DNA of 64,000 bases from the NCBI GenBank assembly GCA_023653785.1, contig JAMKCH010011812.1:1-64000 (forward strand), written 5' to 3'. This DNA comes from Ophioderma brevispina (taxonomy: Eukaryota > Echinodermata > Ophiuroidea > Amphilepidida > Ophiodermatidae). The notes beneath the pieces are model-generated. The model saw nothing but the letters and a program-made list of their open reading frames with translations, searched no databases and had not been told where the DNA came from. Position numbers and translations under genes: made by a program. Below, piece after piece: positions 1 through 12,848 of this stretch; positions within the stretch are counted from its first letter, which is position 1, and every line of letters begins with the position of its first letter.

Positions 1-1439
1 GAAGATATTTAGTTACTTGAATGCCCGTTAGCAATATAATATTTGACTCAAGTTTGTTTAATGCGTGTATTCTGTCACCAGCACATAGGCCTACATGCAC
101 TTCATTGGAAACAGGTAAGGGAAAAACAAGCGTGCATTCTATGCTATCTCGGAGATCGCACAATGTACGCAAGGGTGGTTTTTCCGCGCGCGGACAGCTA
201 GGAACGCCAAGTCACGATTTTGGGAGAAATCTCCTGCTTGGAGACTGTGCGTCGTCAGTGCAACCGTGACCCAGTCACCTTACCGCAATAATAGCACATT
301 TTTTGAGAGAGCTGCCCAAATTAGAGATTTGACATGTTCATTGGATCTGTCTAGTACACTTACCTGTGATGGTTAAGCTCGAAAATGATGTCGCAAAGGA
401 AGGAATTTTGTAATTAGAATACTTAATATCGAGTCTGCTGATAATAATTCAACGGCTGCTGGACAATAACCAACATAACTGTGCAAAAATATCAAATTTT
501 GAAAATTGGGGCGCTCTTCAAAAAATTGCTGTTTTTGTGCTTTATGATCCTATGCTCGGTTAGGGAGTTAAATGGTATTTATCCCCAAATTTTCCCCACA
601 TATAGATATATATCACGACCAAGCTCAATCAGGTAAGCCTCGACTCCAGTGTATGCTCATCCATGCGTATAGGCTTGCGTTCGAGCCCTGTGAGATTTAG
701 CTATCTTGTAATTTCCCCGGACATGAAATTAACCGCTTAGTTGTCCCGATTTACCCATGCGATATTTGGAATTCGCGCTAGATGGTGATCTCGGTGTATG
801 TTTCTGATAGGGGAAAGCGCTGATCCGATCTGCTGGCATCCCTTGAAATTATGCTAAATGGTTTATGTGATATGGTTGGTCCACAGTGATCAGCGGCCAT
901 TTAGCGCTTAGAGGCCAATCAGCATAAGGCGCTAATAAATCTCTGCTATTATGATTTATTATAAGTTCACAGTAACACATAGACACTTTTAAAGTTACTT
1001 GTGTCAAAAGTCATTGACCTTTAACCCAAGAAAACCCTGTTTTTCAGGTCAGCAGATCATATTTTTCAAGCCTGAATGAATGTATCTTTGCTTGGTAAAT
1101 ACGGTTTTTATATTAAAAAATAAAATTATCATATCTACCAATTTTGAGGATTAGTTTTGAAACTTGCTTTGGATTTGGAGATAAAAAGGGCCTTATTGCC
1201 CATTTGGCAAAATTAGAAGAAAAACACCATTTGTTGTCCAAACAGTTGGTAAGGCCATTGGTTCTCTTCAATGTTCCTCACATGACAGGAATAACAATGG
1301 CTATGATTGATAGCCAAATTTTAGGTTAATTTCAAATTTTGTTATTTTTTAAGGCAAAACCGGTACTTTCGTTTATTTTGGGCCCCATATTAGTTTGCTG
1401 ACTAGTTATCCCAATGTACATGACTAATTGTATTATGGG
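1..1439. other. AT-rich flank, nothing recognised
   Basis: No coding exon, RNA gene or clear repeat was recognised. A TGACCTTT half-site occurs near 1013. Short ORFs here have no recognisable motifs. Confidence 0.5.
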
Positions 1440-1765
1440 CAAGGTAGGGGTGTGGTGTTGAGAAAAGGGGAGTCACGTAGGGGGTTGGGTGGGAGAGTAT
1501 TGACAGAGTTGGGGTGGTCGCTTGGGTAGGGAGTTGGTGTGGGGATTAAGGAGTGTGACGCTAGAGTAGGGTGCTGTGGGGTTAGTTTTGGTGTTTTTGT
1601 AGTAGATATTGTTGCGAATGGAGAGTGTGGTGGGGGTGGGTGGAGTTAGGGTGGGACAGCCAGAGTTGCTTGCAGATTATTGGTGTGGGTGGGAAAGTTT
1701 GGTGCGGTAAAAGGGAAGTTTGGTGGGAGAAGTAGCTGTGGGAGAAGTAGGAGGGCCATGGATAG
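1440..1765 (+). repeat. G-rich, G/T-biased tract
   Basis: The plus strand is made almost wholly of G, T and A, with many runs of three to five G spaced a few bases apart (for example around 1445, 1480, 1512, 1635 and 1650). The composition is unlike the flanks and looks like a degenerated low-complexity G-rich minisatellite with G-quadruplex potential. The minus-strand ORF across it is a composition artefact. Confidence 0.6.
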
Positions 1766-2464
1766 AAAGAACACCAATAGACCATAAAATAAATACCTGG
1801 ATCTCATGTTTTCTTTGCTTAAGTAGATTTAAGTTGCTGGAAATGGTAGAAGGAATGAGGTCGAGCTCTTAAACATGCTACTTAATTTGAATATTACAGA
1901 TGACAGGCAGTTATCCATTATCGATCATGATAATTATCCAACCTCCCTTAGTCCTAAGTATAGGTATGTGCATAACTTCAACCAAAACGTAAAACAAATG
2001 AAAACTCAGTTACACTAGTTGCTGATGAGCAGACAGTCCCGACATAAGGTTACCTTCTGTACTTAAGGTGAGAGATGTTTCCCAGAAGAAAATACCTCAC
2101 CAGGGGTGGGTGATTTGTTTTTATAGAACTGGATTAAATCAGACTTCCAAGTGCCAAGGCTGAATGAACAATGGAAGTTTTATGAGCAAATAGATATGTG
2201 GAAAGACAAAATAGGTCCAAGATCACAAGAGGGTTTTACAAGACTAGCCAGTTTTATCAGCAGAAGGAAATATTCTCCGTTACACAATTCTCCATTGAGA
2301 AGAGTACTACTGATTTAGTGGTTAACAGCAATCGCCCAACTGCTGAATCCCTGCTGTGTCATATGACTTATTCCTATCAGCCATCTTATTTCTGTTTAAA
2401 GAGACGTTGCAGATTTTTAAATAGGAACAGCGGTCGACCCAAATAGTCGTCCGATATGTGTCAA

Positions 2465-3480
2465 ATACCTAAGTGACCCTTATTGACTTTGAACCTCACT
2501 CTGACACCCTCATATATGACCTATGACCATACATAAGCATCCCTGTCCTCACTGTAAAAGCCTCAACGATGAACTTCACCGTCACTGCACGTAAATCCAA
2601 GACAACATTTTAACACAAAAGGGTATAACCACATGCACGATATAATGAATCTAAGGACCCTTACTGACCTTGACCTCATTTGTGACCCACATCGACCCCT
2701 TGCCTCAATGTATATGATACCAAGTATGACTTGATCTGTCCACTGCACTAAAATCTACATTTTAACCAAAAAGTTGTATACCACATGCACCAGATATGAC
2801 CCTAAGTTCCCTCCTGAATGACCTTTGACATCCTTTCTATGATCCCACATAAGACCCTTGCCTCAATGTATAAGCATTACCACAGTATGAACTTGATACC
2901 CCCCCCCCCCCCCCCCATCACTGCACTAAAATGCTAAACGGCCCATTTAACCAAAAGGGGTGTTTACCACATGCACAAGATATGACCCTAGTGACTCATG
3001 AATGACCTTTGACCTCCTTATCTAGACCTCCCCAAATAAGACACCTTGCCCTCCATGTAATTAGTAGAATTGATCCATCACTGCACTAAACAGTTAGACA
3101 CCTTTTAACCAACAGTGTATCCACATGCACAAGATATTTGCACCATACGTGACACACGGAAGGGACATTTGCACAACATTGTGACCCCAATTAGATCCTG
3201 CCTCAATTGTGGTAAGCCCTCAATGTAAAAGTATATCCAGTATGAAATTGATTCCGTCACGCACTAAAATGCTTAATTTGTAACCTAAAGTATATACCAC
3301 TGCACAAGATATAATGACCTAGTGACCCTGAATGACCTTTGGACCTCATATTGTTACCCCACCTAAACCCCTTGTCTCATGTATAAGTATATACTAAGTA
3401 TGAACTTGATCCATCTCTGCACTAAAAAAGCTAGACAACATTTTAACAAAAGTGTATTCCAAAGGGCGACACACACAGAC
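2465..3480. repeat. Six-unit tandem repeat, about 150-185 bp per unit
   Basis: Units begin near 2471, 2653, 2804, 2988, 3149 and 3313. The recurrent order is: GTGACCC, TGAATGACCTTTGACCTC, ACCCCTTGCCTCAATGTA, GAACTTGATCCATCACTGCA, CATTTTAACC, then ACCACATGCACAAGATATGA. The array ends in a short CA-rich stretch (3465-3503). Units differ by many one-base indels. A C18 run interrupts unit 3 (2899-2916). Most units carry TGACCTTTGACC-like double half-sites. Confidence 0.85.
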
Positions 3481-3503
3481 TGACAGACAGACACACACAC
3501 ATG

Positions 3504-3871
3504 TGCCATAAAGTATTTCTAGCGGATTGACTTAACAATACGTGTGCCTCAAGATTTTCAAAAGTTTGATTTCTTGCATGGTGTAAAGTTTTTATATACA
3601 TTAGACCTCACCTGAAATTACTAAACCCAAATCAGCACCTTTATGGGGAGGAGGAAACAGAACAATTATAAATAGAATGAATCCAGAGTCATTTTTCTTT
3701 GCAGACGACGGAAATGGACTTTTTAACACATGAAGCACTCGCCTGAGTTGATTTCCCACGGCAATCCATCCCGTTTTGGACCGGTCTGTGACCCTGGTGG
3801 TTTTAATGCCAATGAGTCGGTTCTCTGATATTCAGGTAATGGTTCACATTGGCAAATTAAAAGTTAGCCTA

Positions 3872-3906
<35 letters not shown>

Positions 3907-4640
3907 GTTTTTACTTTTTTTTATATTCTTCCAATGGCCCTAGACTATCATTGCGAGCAAATTGAAGAAGGAAAATTCTGAAAATGTGACAGGCAAGCGT
4001 TATTTAATAAAGCGCAATTTCCCAGTTTCATTGATTACCTCAGATGATTCCTAGATTGCCCTGGTCTGAACACCTCAAAACCATCTCTTGCAAGGATAAT
4101 TCTAAGCACAAACAATGACCTCAAATGACTCTAGAAGATCACAAAATACCCAATCTCTTATCATAAGCACTACCATAGAGCCTTAGGTCACTTTAGTAAC
4201 TTTGAATATCCATCATTTATGTAAAAAAAAAGTAGCATTTGAGGCATATTTTCAGAATGACTCAAATGAAATGCTGGATGATCTTTCTTCTAACTTGATA
4301 GTCTTGTCCTAGAACACCGTATATGGAACCTACAGTCACCTACTCTTCAGGAATCATTTTGATTACTATCCATCCAATTTTCACATAAGTTTAAGTGGCA
4401 CATGTAATCTCTCACATAGGCGTAAAAGCTGTAATTTGTTAATTACGTAATTGATGTTTCTTTCATTTTCATATCTTAAAAGTGTCCATGACCACCTTTT
4501 CGTATTATGTTAACAGCTCAACTTCGCCAAAAAATGTCACTTTGGTTATGGTCTTGTACTCAACCCAAGGATTATGCCGGAAAATATCCATTTACAGGTA
4601 TTCGCATTGACACCTGAACATCTGTATTCAAATGATATTC
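3504..4640. other. AT-rich flank with long T and C runs
   Basis: No gene was seen. It contains a T28 run at 3876-3903 and a C14 run just beyond at 4646-4659, both likely sites of sequencing length error. Confidence 0.5.
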
Positions 4641-4699
4641 GGATTCCCCCCCCCCCCCCAATTTAAACAAATTTCAAATAAACCTCTCAAAACTGTTAT

Positions 4700-6200
4700 C
4701 ACATGATAGCTCTTTTTATGCCATTTCAGTGATACCACAATTGAGAAACAATGGTATTAAAAACAACTTGTTTGGTCAAACTATCCGTTTTTTTTCCTCC
4801 ATTTTTTTACCCCAAAAATGGGCAAAAGTGACACTTTTAACCAAACTCCAAGCAATTTCGAAAGAAACTCCTCCAAAATTGATATCAAAGGTTGGATATT
4901 TTTTAAATGAACCTAATTCAACAAGAATAACGCATATTACATATGCCTGAAAATAATGATCTCTGACTTGAAAAAGCGTAAATTACCAAACGATCTTTGT
5001 ATTACTATGAAAATTTGGAGTTTGAAAAAAAAAAACACATTAATTTCTCTTAAAGAGCATAGTATCATAATGGCATCTTTTTTATCTTTAAAATTCAAAT
5101 TTTGTCCAAAAATAAGCAAAAAATTGGGGAATTTACAAAACTATCATAAATCCCTTTTTTTACCACAAAAGGTTGCAAACAATTAGAATAATTCCTCGCA
5201 AATGATTTCAGATGATAGAAGAAAAAAGCCTTATCTTGAATATGACACTAATTCGACCAAAGAATGATGATTATTGGGAATCTGGGCTCCTAATCTGGGA
5301 AACCTGACCTGAAAAAGGTGATTTTCTTAGATTTAAAGGTCAATGACCTTTGAACAGGAACTCTAATATGACACATAATTCGATTTAAAAAAGGATGCCA
5401 TATATGTAAATGGGTAGGCTCCTAATCGAACCCTGACTGAAAAAAAAGGTGGTTTTTCTTTGATTCAAAGTCATTGACCCTTTGACACAGAATAACTTTA
5501 AAGGTGTTTGTGTATTCCTAGAACTTTTTATGGCTCTTTGGACAGTATATGGGCGTTATTAGGAAAAATACCAAGAACTCCCCCAAAGGAACAAATATCA
5601 ATAATCAGTATAATACATAACTTCAAAAATTCAAAATTTTGCCCAAAAATGAGCAAAAAATGACAAAAAAAATGCCTTTTGGCCCAAAATTTGAAAAATT
5701 TTATCTTTTTTATATATAATTTGAAATTGATTTGACATGATAGAAAAATGTTTATCTCTAAGGTACGCATAATTCGGACAAGAATGAATGTGCATATGTG
5801 TACATGGTAGGCCTCCTAAACTGAACCCTGCCTGAAAAAAGTGGGTTTTTTCTGGTTTAAAGGTTCATTGACCTTTGCCACTGAATAACTTTAGAATGTG
5901 TATGTGTATTCCTATGAATTTTTATGCTATATGGAACAGTATATGAGGGCAGTTTTTTGGGAAAATACAGTTACATGCCAACCAAGAGCAAATTATCGTG
6001 ATGAGTAAAAACGTAATCTTCAAAATTCAAAATTTTTTCCAAAACATGACCAAAAAAAAGACCAAAATGCCCTTTTAGCCAAAATTTGAAATCAATTTTG
6101 CATTATCTCCTCAAAATTGGTTTCACATGATAGAGAAATTTATTCTCTTTCACATGATACCAAATGTGACCAAATTAATGATTTTTAGTCTAGTTCAGGA
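4700..6200. repeat. Degenerate AT-rich tandem array, units about 380-450 bp
   Basis: The same blocks recur in order. One block is rich in AAAATTCAAAATTTTG/CCCAAAAATGAGC (near 5095, 5630 and 6020). Next comes a CATGATAGA block (near 5210, 5735 and 6127), then a TAATTCGAC/GCTCCTAA block (near 5250, 5375 and 5768), then ACCTGACTGAAAAAA followed by GGTTTAAAGGTCATTGACCTTTG (near 5335, 5465 and 5860). The ORFs here are by-products of A/T runs. Confidence 0.65.
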
Positions 6201-7155
6201 TGACTATTAGGTGTTTTTCCATAAATTTGACTGATGACCTCTAAATGCCCCTAGTTGACCTCCACACAGGTTACAATTTCAAAACCATCATTTTCAGGTG
6301 CAGCATGACAAGAGCTTTACAGTGAATATGTGTGAGGAGTATTACCTCGGTAGGGTACCCAGACACGTTTTGGCCACCAAATGTCCACTTACTATAATGC
6401 TTTGAGCTAAAATGGGGTGTTAAAGTCAGGGTTTTTCTTGTTAAGAATCGGATTTTTGTGGGATCCCACAGACATTGGGAGGTGCATTCCCAAAATGATG
6501 CATTATGGGATTGGACTCAATACACCTTCTGCCCCATACCAGTGATTTAAACCACCAAACAAATAACAGACGACCAACGCGGCATCGTTTCACTCTTTAG
6601 CATGTTTTATTTTATTTTATCAGTGTACGCCAGATGCTGTTTGCCTTACAGGAGGAAAGTGAGTAGAAGTGACAAACACACATAAACACTCGGTAATGTA
6701 TATCAGATAGTGGAACGGAAGAAAGAAAACCAAATAAAAATAGTAACAAAGAAATCATGCAGTAGTTTGTATCTTACTTGTTGGTTTTCAGTATTTGAAG
6801 GGGGAATAAAGTACAATTGGAAAAAATGGGAATTTGTGTAGTGATGCCAAGAAGAGCAATAAAAAGAGAATAAACTATTTAAAAGGCGAACCAAAATTGT
6901 GGAATGCATTCTTATCAACAAAAGCAGTAGTATGCCACGTGTTAAGGAGAACGTCAGACTATATCACTAGTATCGCAACACTTTGATGGAAGGAGGATTC
7001 AATTTCTCGTAAGATGTCTTAGAGATGGGAACTAGAATAAATATGTGCAATTGATGTTTGATGCTGTAGGAAGCAGTGTTGCACTAAACTAAAAAATATA
7101 GATGTCATCGCTGAGAGGCACCAAAACCTTGAAGCTCAATTTCGTGAAAACTGAG
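6201..7155. other. Downstream flank, nothing recognised
   Basis: No exon or clear repeat was recognised. It is ordinary AT-rich sequence. Confidence 0.45.
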
Positions 7156-7159
7156 AACT

Positions 7160-7338
7160 TGCCAAAACATTGGGCGTTTCCGTAACCCGACCCATCTGAC
7201 ACTTTTTTATGAACACTAGAATTCAGGAACACTTCACAGAATAAACACAGTTTATTCCGTTAAGGTTCAAATTCATAAGTGTGGTTGGGTAACAAAAAAA
7301 AGTGTCAGCTAGATCAGGGTCGGAAACTCCCTAAAACG
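7160..7338. repeat. Foldback (MITE-like) inverted repeat
   Basis: The left part (GTTTCCGTAACCCGACCCAT, then CTGACACTTTTTT) is complementary to the right part (AAAAAAAGTGTCAG, then GATCAGGGTCGGAAAC). The arms are about 75 bp and imperfect, meeting near 7248. There is no coding capacity. Confidence 0.65.
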
Positions 7339-10300
7339 GTCAGAGTTGAATGTGTGCATTTTGGAGCATATAATTAGTTTTGAGCCCATCCTTAGTTATT
7401 ATCACAAACACCGACATGGTTGTCAGTTTACGGACTGCAAGTACAGAAAATAAAATTTAAATTGCCAATATATTGAGGAGACTGGTGAATTTGTAATATA
7501 AGTGATGATGTACAGTTTTAACACACTACCACAGAAGAAATGAATACTTGTAGGTTTTACACTGAAAAAGGTATAGATGACATTGATGTTATTTAACAAG
7601 ACATGTAAACATAAGTAGCTTTTTCAGTTCGAAACTATTGACAATACCAAAGTTATGAGTATTGTAGAATTTATAATTATGTAGAGTTTATATTTGTAAC
7701 TAGTTTCTAACTGCTCCCAGTACCAAATACCTTAAATCACCCATTATTACTTAGTATGATGTTCTCCAATCCTACACCTTACACTTTCAATTAACTACTC
7801 CATAGATGTCTCATCTAAAATGATTAATGATTGATATTATGAGGAGTTGAAAGGCAGGGAATTGATTAGAGTGGGATTTTTGTTAAAGATGCATAGCAGT
7901 AGTAGCTCCTAAAATACAATGGCCTGTAAAACAAAGATTTTCTTTTTTAAAAAGACAAACCTCAAACAGGGACATTAGGCTCCACTAGACTAGAAGGTGC
8001 AAAAAATTAACAACAATGCATAGGTATTACGTAATCATGTGCGTAGCCAGACTTGCCACATCTTTCTGGTCACAATGATCAGTCAGCATGTCTAACTTCA
8101 ACTGATTTCTGAAGTATATGATATCTAAAGAGCACCCAAAATTGGGTGTGAAAAACCAATTACAAGGTTAGTTGTTGCCTGCCAGCATTCATGCACTAAC
8201 CTAAACTTACTTAAAAAAAACAAGTATTCAAAACTCACATTATATAGCAGCCTCTTATGTATTTGCTTGTTAGGAATACGGATTAACTTAGACTACAATT
8301 TGTGGCTATTCATGCAGCCTGACAAGGCCTCCTGGACGTGCTGTACATGAGGAATGCCAGATCTTTTAAATAGAAAAGTGCACAAAAGAAAACAAAAAGG
8401 AGGTTCATGGCGTGAGTTTGACTTCATTCAGAATGACGACAGAAGATTTGACACAAGTAAAAACACCCATTCCAAGTTATTTCCGACTAGAGTGGGGTAC
8501 AGAGGAAAGGGATTTTTTTTATGTTCGAAGTGGACATGCATGCTTTGTGAACAAAACCATTTCATGGTTAGAAACACTACAAATATTACGCTATGTCCAG
8601 AATCGGACTATAAAGCAATTTTTAATTTCAACCTGAATTCTTATACATGTCTGTGATCTGGCACTATTAAGCACCTCAATATTGCAGTACGGTAGGATTT
8701 AGAATATCTTTTCATATTTAATCAGATTTTCTCAGAAAAATAACAAAGCACAAAAACAATAGCCAAATCTGTGCAACAGTTTTGTGTTCAGTTAACACCG
8801 TGACTAGTTTTTAATTGCTTATTTGTAAATTGAGCAATTAACCCACCTTTCTTACATCGATAATAATTTCAATAGCCATTTGAAAGCAGCTTTCAAATAT
8901 TTAAGATCAGCCCTCTTCAGCCCTATCACCTTTCTCACAAGTTGATGATGGGTAAAAAAAGTCACCTCAGTTCCACTGACCATCAGCAGTTAGGAATCAT
9001 GGGTGTTAAGTTGGAACTACTTGTACTGATGCGGTTTTATAAAGCACCAATACCACAGTAGGTACGAAGGGTTATATAATGAAATTATGCCAAAAAGTCT
9101 CTGTATATCATTGGCCTTAACAGGTTTCTGTACATTACTGGATTAAATTCTGTAAAATTGGGTCCACTGTTCAAATAAGCTCGCAATGCGGGTGACAAGT
9201 CCCCATGGCTATTCTGTTAGGTGCTGGGCCCAGATTTGTGTCTGCCAGTGAAATAGGTAGGACTCCGGTAGCCAACTGCTCTAGAAATTTACTGTGGGGT
9301 CACAAAATGTTAACCTGATGAAGCCAATGATTAAGATATCATGATACTTCAAAATATGAGTTTTCAAATAGGCCATTGCAACTTAACTGAACACACAATC
9401 ATATTGCTCTTTCTTTATGAATATTCGACACGGTCAAACCTTCAAATATTGTTAGCTTGATACTATACACATGGTTGAAAAGGAATTTTCTGTCATCTGC
9501 TTTTTTGAATAGTTTAAAAACAAACAAGTTTGTTTCCTGTAGGGTCCCCAAAAACTACCTACTGGTGCAAAACAATACCAAGAAAACACAGCACTATGTT
9601 AATCCTACTTTAATGTGAAAAATCCTACTTTAATGTGGAAATTAAAGGAGTATGACCAAAATCTTTTTGGGGTCAAACAGAAGAAAAAGATTCAAAAATA
9701 TAATTAGATTTTTCTTGTAATAAAATAATACAAAACTGAATAACTAATTCAACTTATTTACAACCAAAATCTAAGGCCAGTACTCAAAAATGATTTAAAA
9801 AAATAAGGGTGAACCTTTTTGTTTGCCATCTTTTATGGCACAAAAAATTTCCTGAATTGAAAAAAGGTTTAGAAACACTTTATGAACAAGGGAATGAATT
9901 AAGTGCGATAAAGAGTGAGCAATGGGCAGGTTTTGGCACATTTGACCCAGAACGGGATAATCAAAGAAGCAGTTTAAGGGGTGGGTATATGGACTCTTGA
10001 TGAGAATAGGTTTGGTAATGAAGCCAGTCTTTTTCATTTGCAAGTTTTGAGAGTTTTTGTGAAAAGAATAATACAGAATTTGTACCAGAGTTCATGGTTA
10101 CAAAAAAATTATGTTGTTTGTTCGCGTCGCCGGACTCTGCCTAAAACTACAATAAAAGTACCTTTTCTGTGAAGTTAAATCTTACAAAAACAATGTAGAT
10201 GCATACCAAAGGAACAAAACAATCGAGGCACTGGTGTTGAAATTTTATGCAAAAAGTGATTATTTTCGATCATAACCGTGCCCTCCTTGTCACTGCGGGA

Positions 10301-11012
10301 CGATTACACAAATATTGTGCAGCGTCACAGACAATGTAAGTTTTTAGTATAACATTACCTCTTAATCAAAATCTTTTAGCGGACTTGAGGATGGTACAAG
10401 TTCCCGGATTGAAATGGGCACAAACGAGATGCATTATGGGGAGCGTGCAAAGGTCTATTGTGAGACTTGATCAGAAATCCTGATATTGCTAAATAATGCA
10501 AAATAAAACTTAAGTAGCTATATGTGGATGCTCATAAAATGTACGAACAAATAACTGCCTTATGCTTTATTTCTATATGGGCTAACGAGGACAGTGCACA
10601 GAGTCTTGTATCCCCCCGAAAATAAATGAACAGTTAATTGAGTTCACACACTTAAAAAAATAGTTTACAATGAGCACACTGTTTGGGGTTAAGTTCCACG
10701 GGGGGCATGATCCCTGCGGGGAGTCATGGCGTGTATCCTGAATCCAACCAAAAAAATGAAAACATGGCTCCTGGATTATAGAAAATTCTTGCACCAAAAT
10801 ATGCCCCAGATGTACATAAATCTAACACTGCTCACTTATTTCTTACTCTGGGTATAATCACCACTTTTTATTTGTCATACAAGGTAAACAAAATCAATGT
10901 ATAAACATAATAAGAATGCTAAAAAAAGAGCTTTGATCAAGACTACTTGCCTTGTGGTGTGTTACACATATATAATATCTTTTAATACTTTCTTTACACG
11001 AATTTACACACG
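7339..11012. other. Downstream flank, nothing recognised except minor repeats
   Basis: No exon was recognised. A 21 bp direct repeat (AATCCTACTTTAATGTG) lies at about 9602-9640. The 8354-8656 and 9795-10172 ORFs lack domains and low-complexity-free conservation cues, so I do not call them. Confidence 0.45.
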
Positions 11013-11013
11013 C

Positions 11014-11089
11014 TGGTACCCTACACCACGGGGTGTCACCAAAGAGATTTATACTATGAGTCGAGTGATAGCCGTGGTTGTAGGGTACC
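11014..11089. repeat. Short inverted repeat
   Basis: GGTACCCTACACCACGG at 11015-11031 is complementary, with one mismatch, to CCGTGGTTGTAGGGTACC at 11072-11089. The loop is about 40 bp. It may be the end pair of a small element. Confidence 0.5.
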
Positions 11090-12490
11090 GGCAAAACGGA
11101 TAAACAGGACAATGTTTTATAATTATTGTTATTATTTTAATAAGCTATACATTATATTACAAGTCTTGCTTCAGCATCCCAGGATGTATTACGAGCGACT
11201 ATAATTAGCAATTAATTAGTACGCTTACGCAACAACGATCTCATTGCATGAAGTGAGTAGCTGCCGCATGTCATTTCCTCGTAATGGAAGACAACGCTCA
11301 TCTGCGGTATTTACATTGGTGGCAGAAGAACGACGTAGGATGTCGCAACCTTTTTGCACCCCTCTCTAAAATATTTTACTTTCGATTAATGTAGGTTACA
11401 CTTCACAGTTTATGCGCCACTGTTTGGAATTGTTTCTAAGAATACTTTTTGTTAGAAATACTTTGCTAGGTTTATTTTTGTGCTTTTAACTACCAAATGC
11501 ATTTGGTAGTTACGACGACAAGCCAAATGCTTCCAAAAAGGGCCAAAACTAGATACGGGTAATATATGAATCATCCACAATTGACTCCCTAGATTCTTAA
11601 AGCTCTTATTGCACAATATTTGACACTTCTAAAGGGTAATTCCAGTGATTCTGATCTACCGCTTTCTTTGGCGCAGTTTCCCTCAACTCTCAGTCCTGCA
11701 GAAAACTATAGCCGCTGAGGGTTCATAATTCTTAATTTTCCCCCAAATTAACAGAATTATGAATTTTTATGACAAAATTTGAAATCAGCATGAGAAGTGC
11801 ATTCAAATGAGTCCAAACAAGCCTAGTCTTAGGTCAGTGGTTTTGGGAACCATCTCAAAACCACTGACTTAGGCATTATTACCTCTTCAGAATTGACCAA
11901 AGTTGAAAGGTTAAACTGCATCTAAACAAAGTAGTAGTCAACCACAAAATTTCATAGTTAAAATTGGTGGTGGATTTTCTATATAACACGAAAGAAGTAT
12001 GTTGTATTTATGTTGGGCCCACAGAAATGACACATGGCAGCTATTAACACACTGTTTGCTTCTTACAATGAAATCTTCACTTTAACATCTGAAAAAAGTT
12101 GTTGTCTTCAAAATATCTTACATGGCATGCCACTGCAAATAGTTCATTCCTTACAAAAATAGAGCTAAACCACCCCTACGGAAAAAAAATGACAAGAAAT
12201 TAAAAGAAAAAAAGTATATTGGAGCCTTATAGGATAAATTCTTGCACAACACATTTTAAAGTATGCTACATTGTACATGTCATAATAAAAACATCATGGT
12301 ATAAATACGCCCATTTTGGGGAAAGAAACATACACGTATAGCCATTATTGTACATACTGTTTTTTTACGCTACTTAACCTGAAAACAGGATCAAGAATGA
12401 GAGAGAGAAGAGGGGAAACGGAAATGAAATAATAACCATTTGGGTACATATTCCCTCGCACGATGTAAATAGCACTATGAGGTACAATAT
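11090..12490. other. Downstream flank with one small hairpin
   Basis: No exon was recognised. A 17 bp stem (TAGGTCAGTGGTTTTG with its complement) lies at about 11830-11872. Confidence 0.45.
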
Positions 12491-12493
12491 CCT

Positions 12494-12848
12494 CCTCATC
12501 CAACAAGGGCACAGTTCAGAGAGATGTGTATATGAATCAACATGCACTGACCTGGTGTTCTGGGTATCATAAATCATACCCCAAAACCAAGGAGTGTATT
12601 TTCTCAATACACTGGTGAATGGAAGGTACTGAACTGCGCTATTTGAATTGAGACTATTAGCTCAACTTGGCTGACTAATTATGCTCATCCACCAAGGACA
12701 CATTTCAGTGAGATGTGTATATGAATTATCATGCAATGATCTGCTGGGTATTATAAATCATACCATAAAACCAGGGGGCATATTTGCTTAATACACTAGT
12801 GAATGGAAGGTACTGAACTGTGCCATGGGAATTGAGACTATTAGCTCA
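12494..12848. repeat. Tandem duplication, two units of about 170 bp
   Basis: Unit 1 (about 12494-12664) and unit 2 (about 12684-12848) share CTCATCCAMCAAGGRCACA, AGAGATGTGTATATGAAT, AAATCATACC, CAATACACTRGTGAATGGAA and ATTGAGACTATTAGCTCA. Divergence is moderate, with substitutions and indels, so it is an old duplication. Confidence 0.75.
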
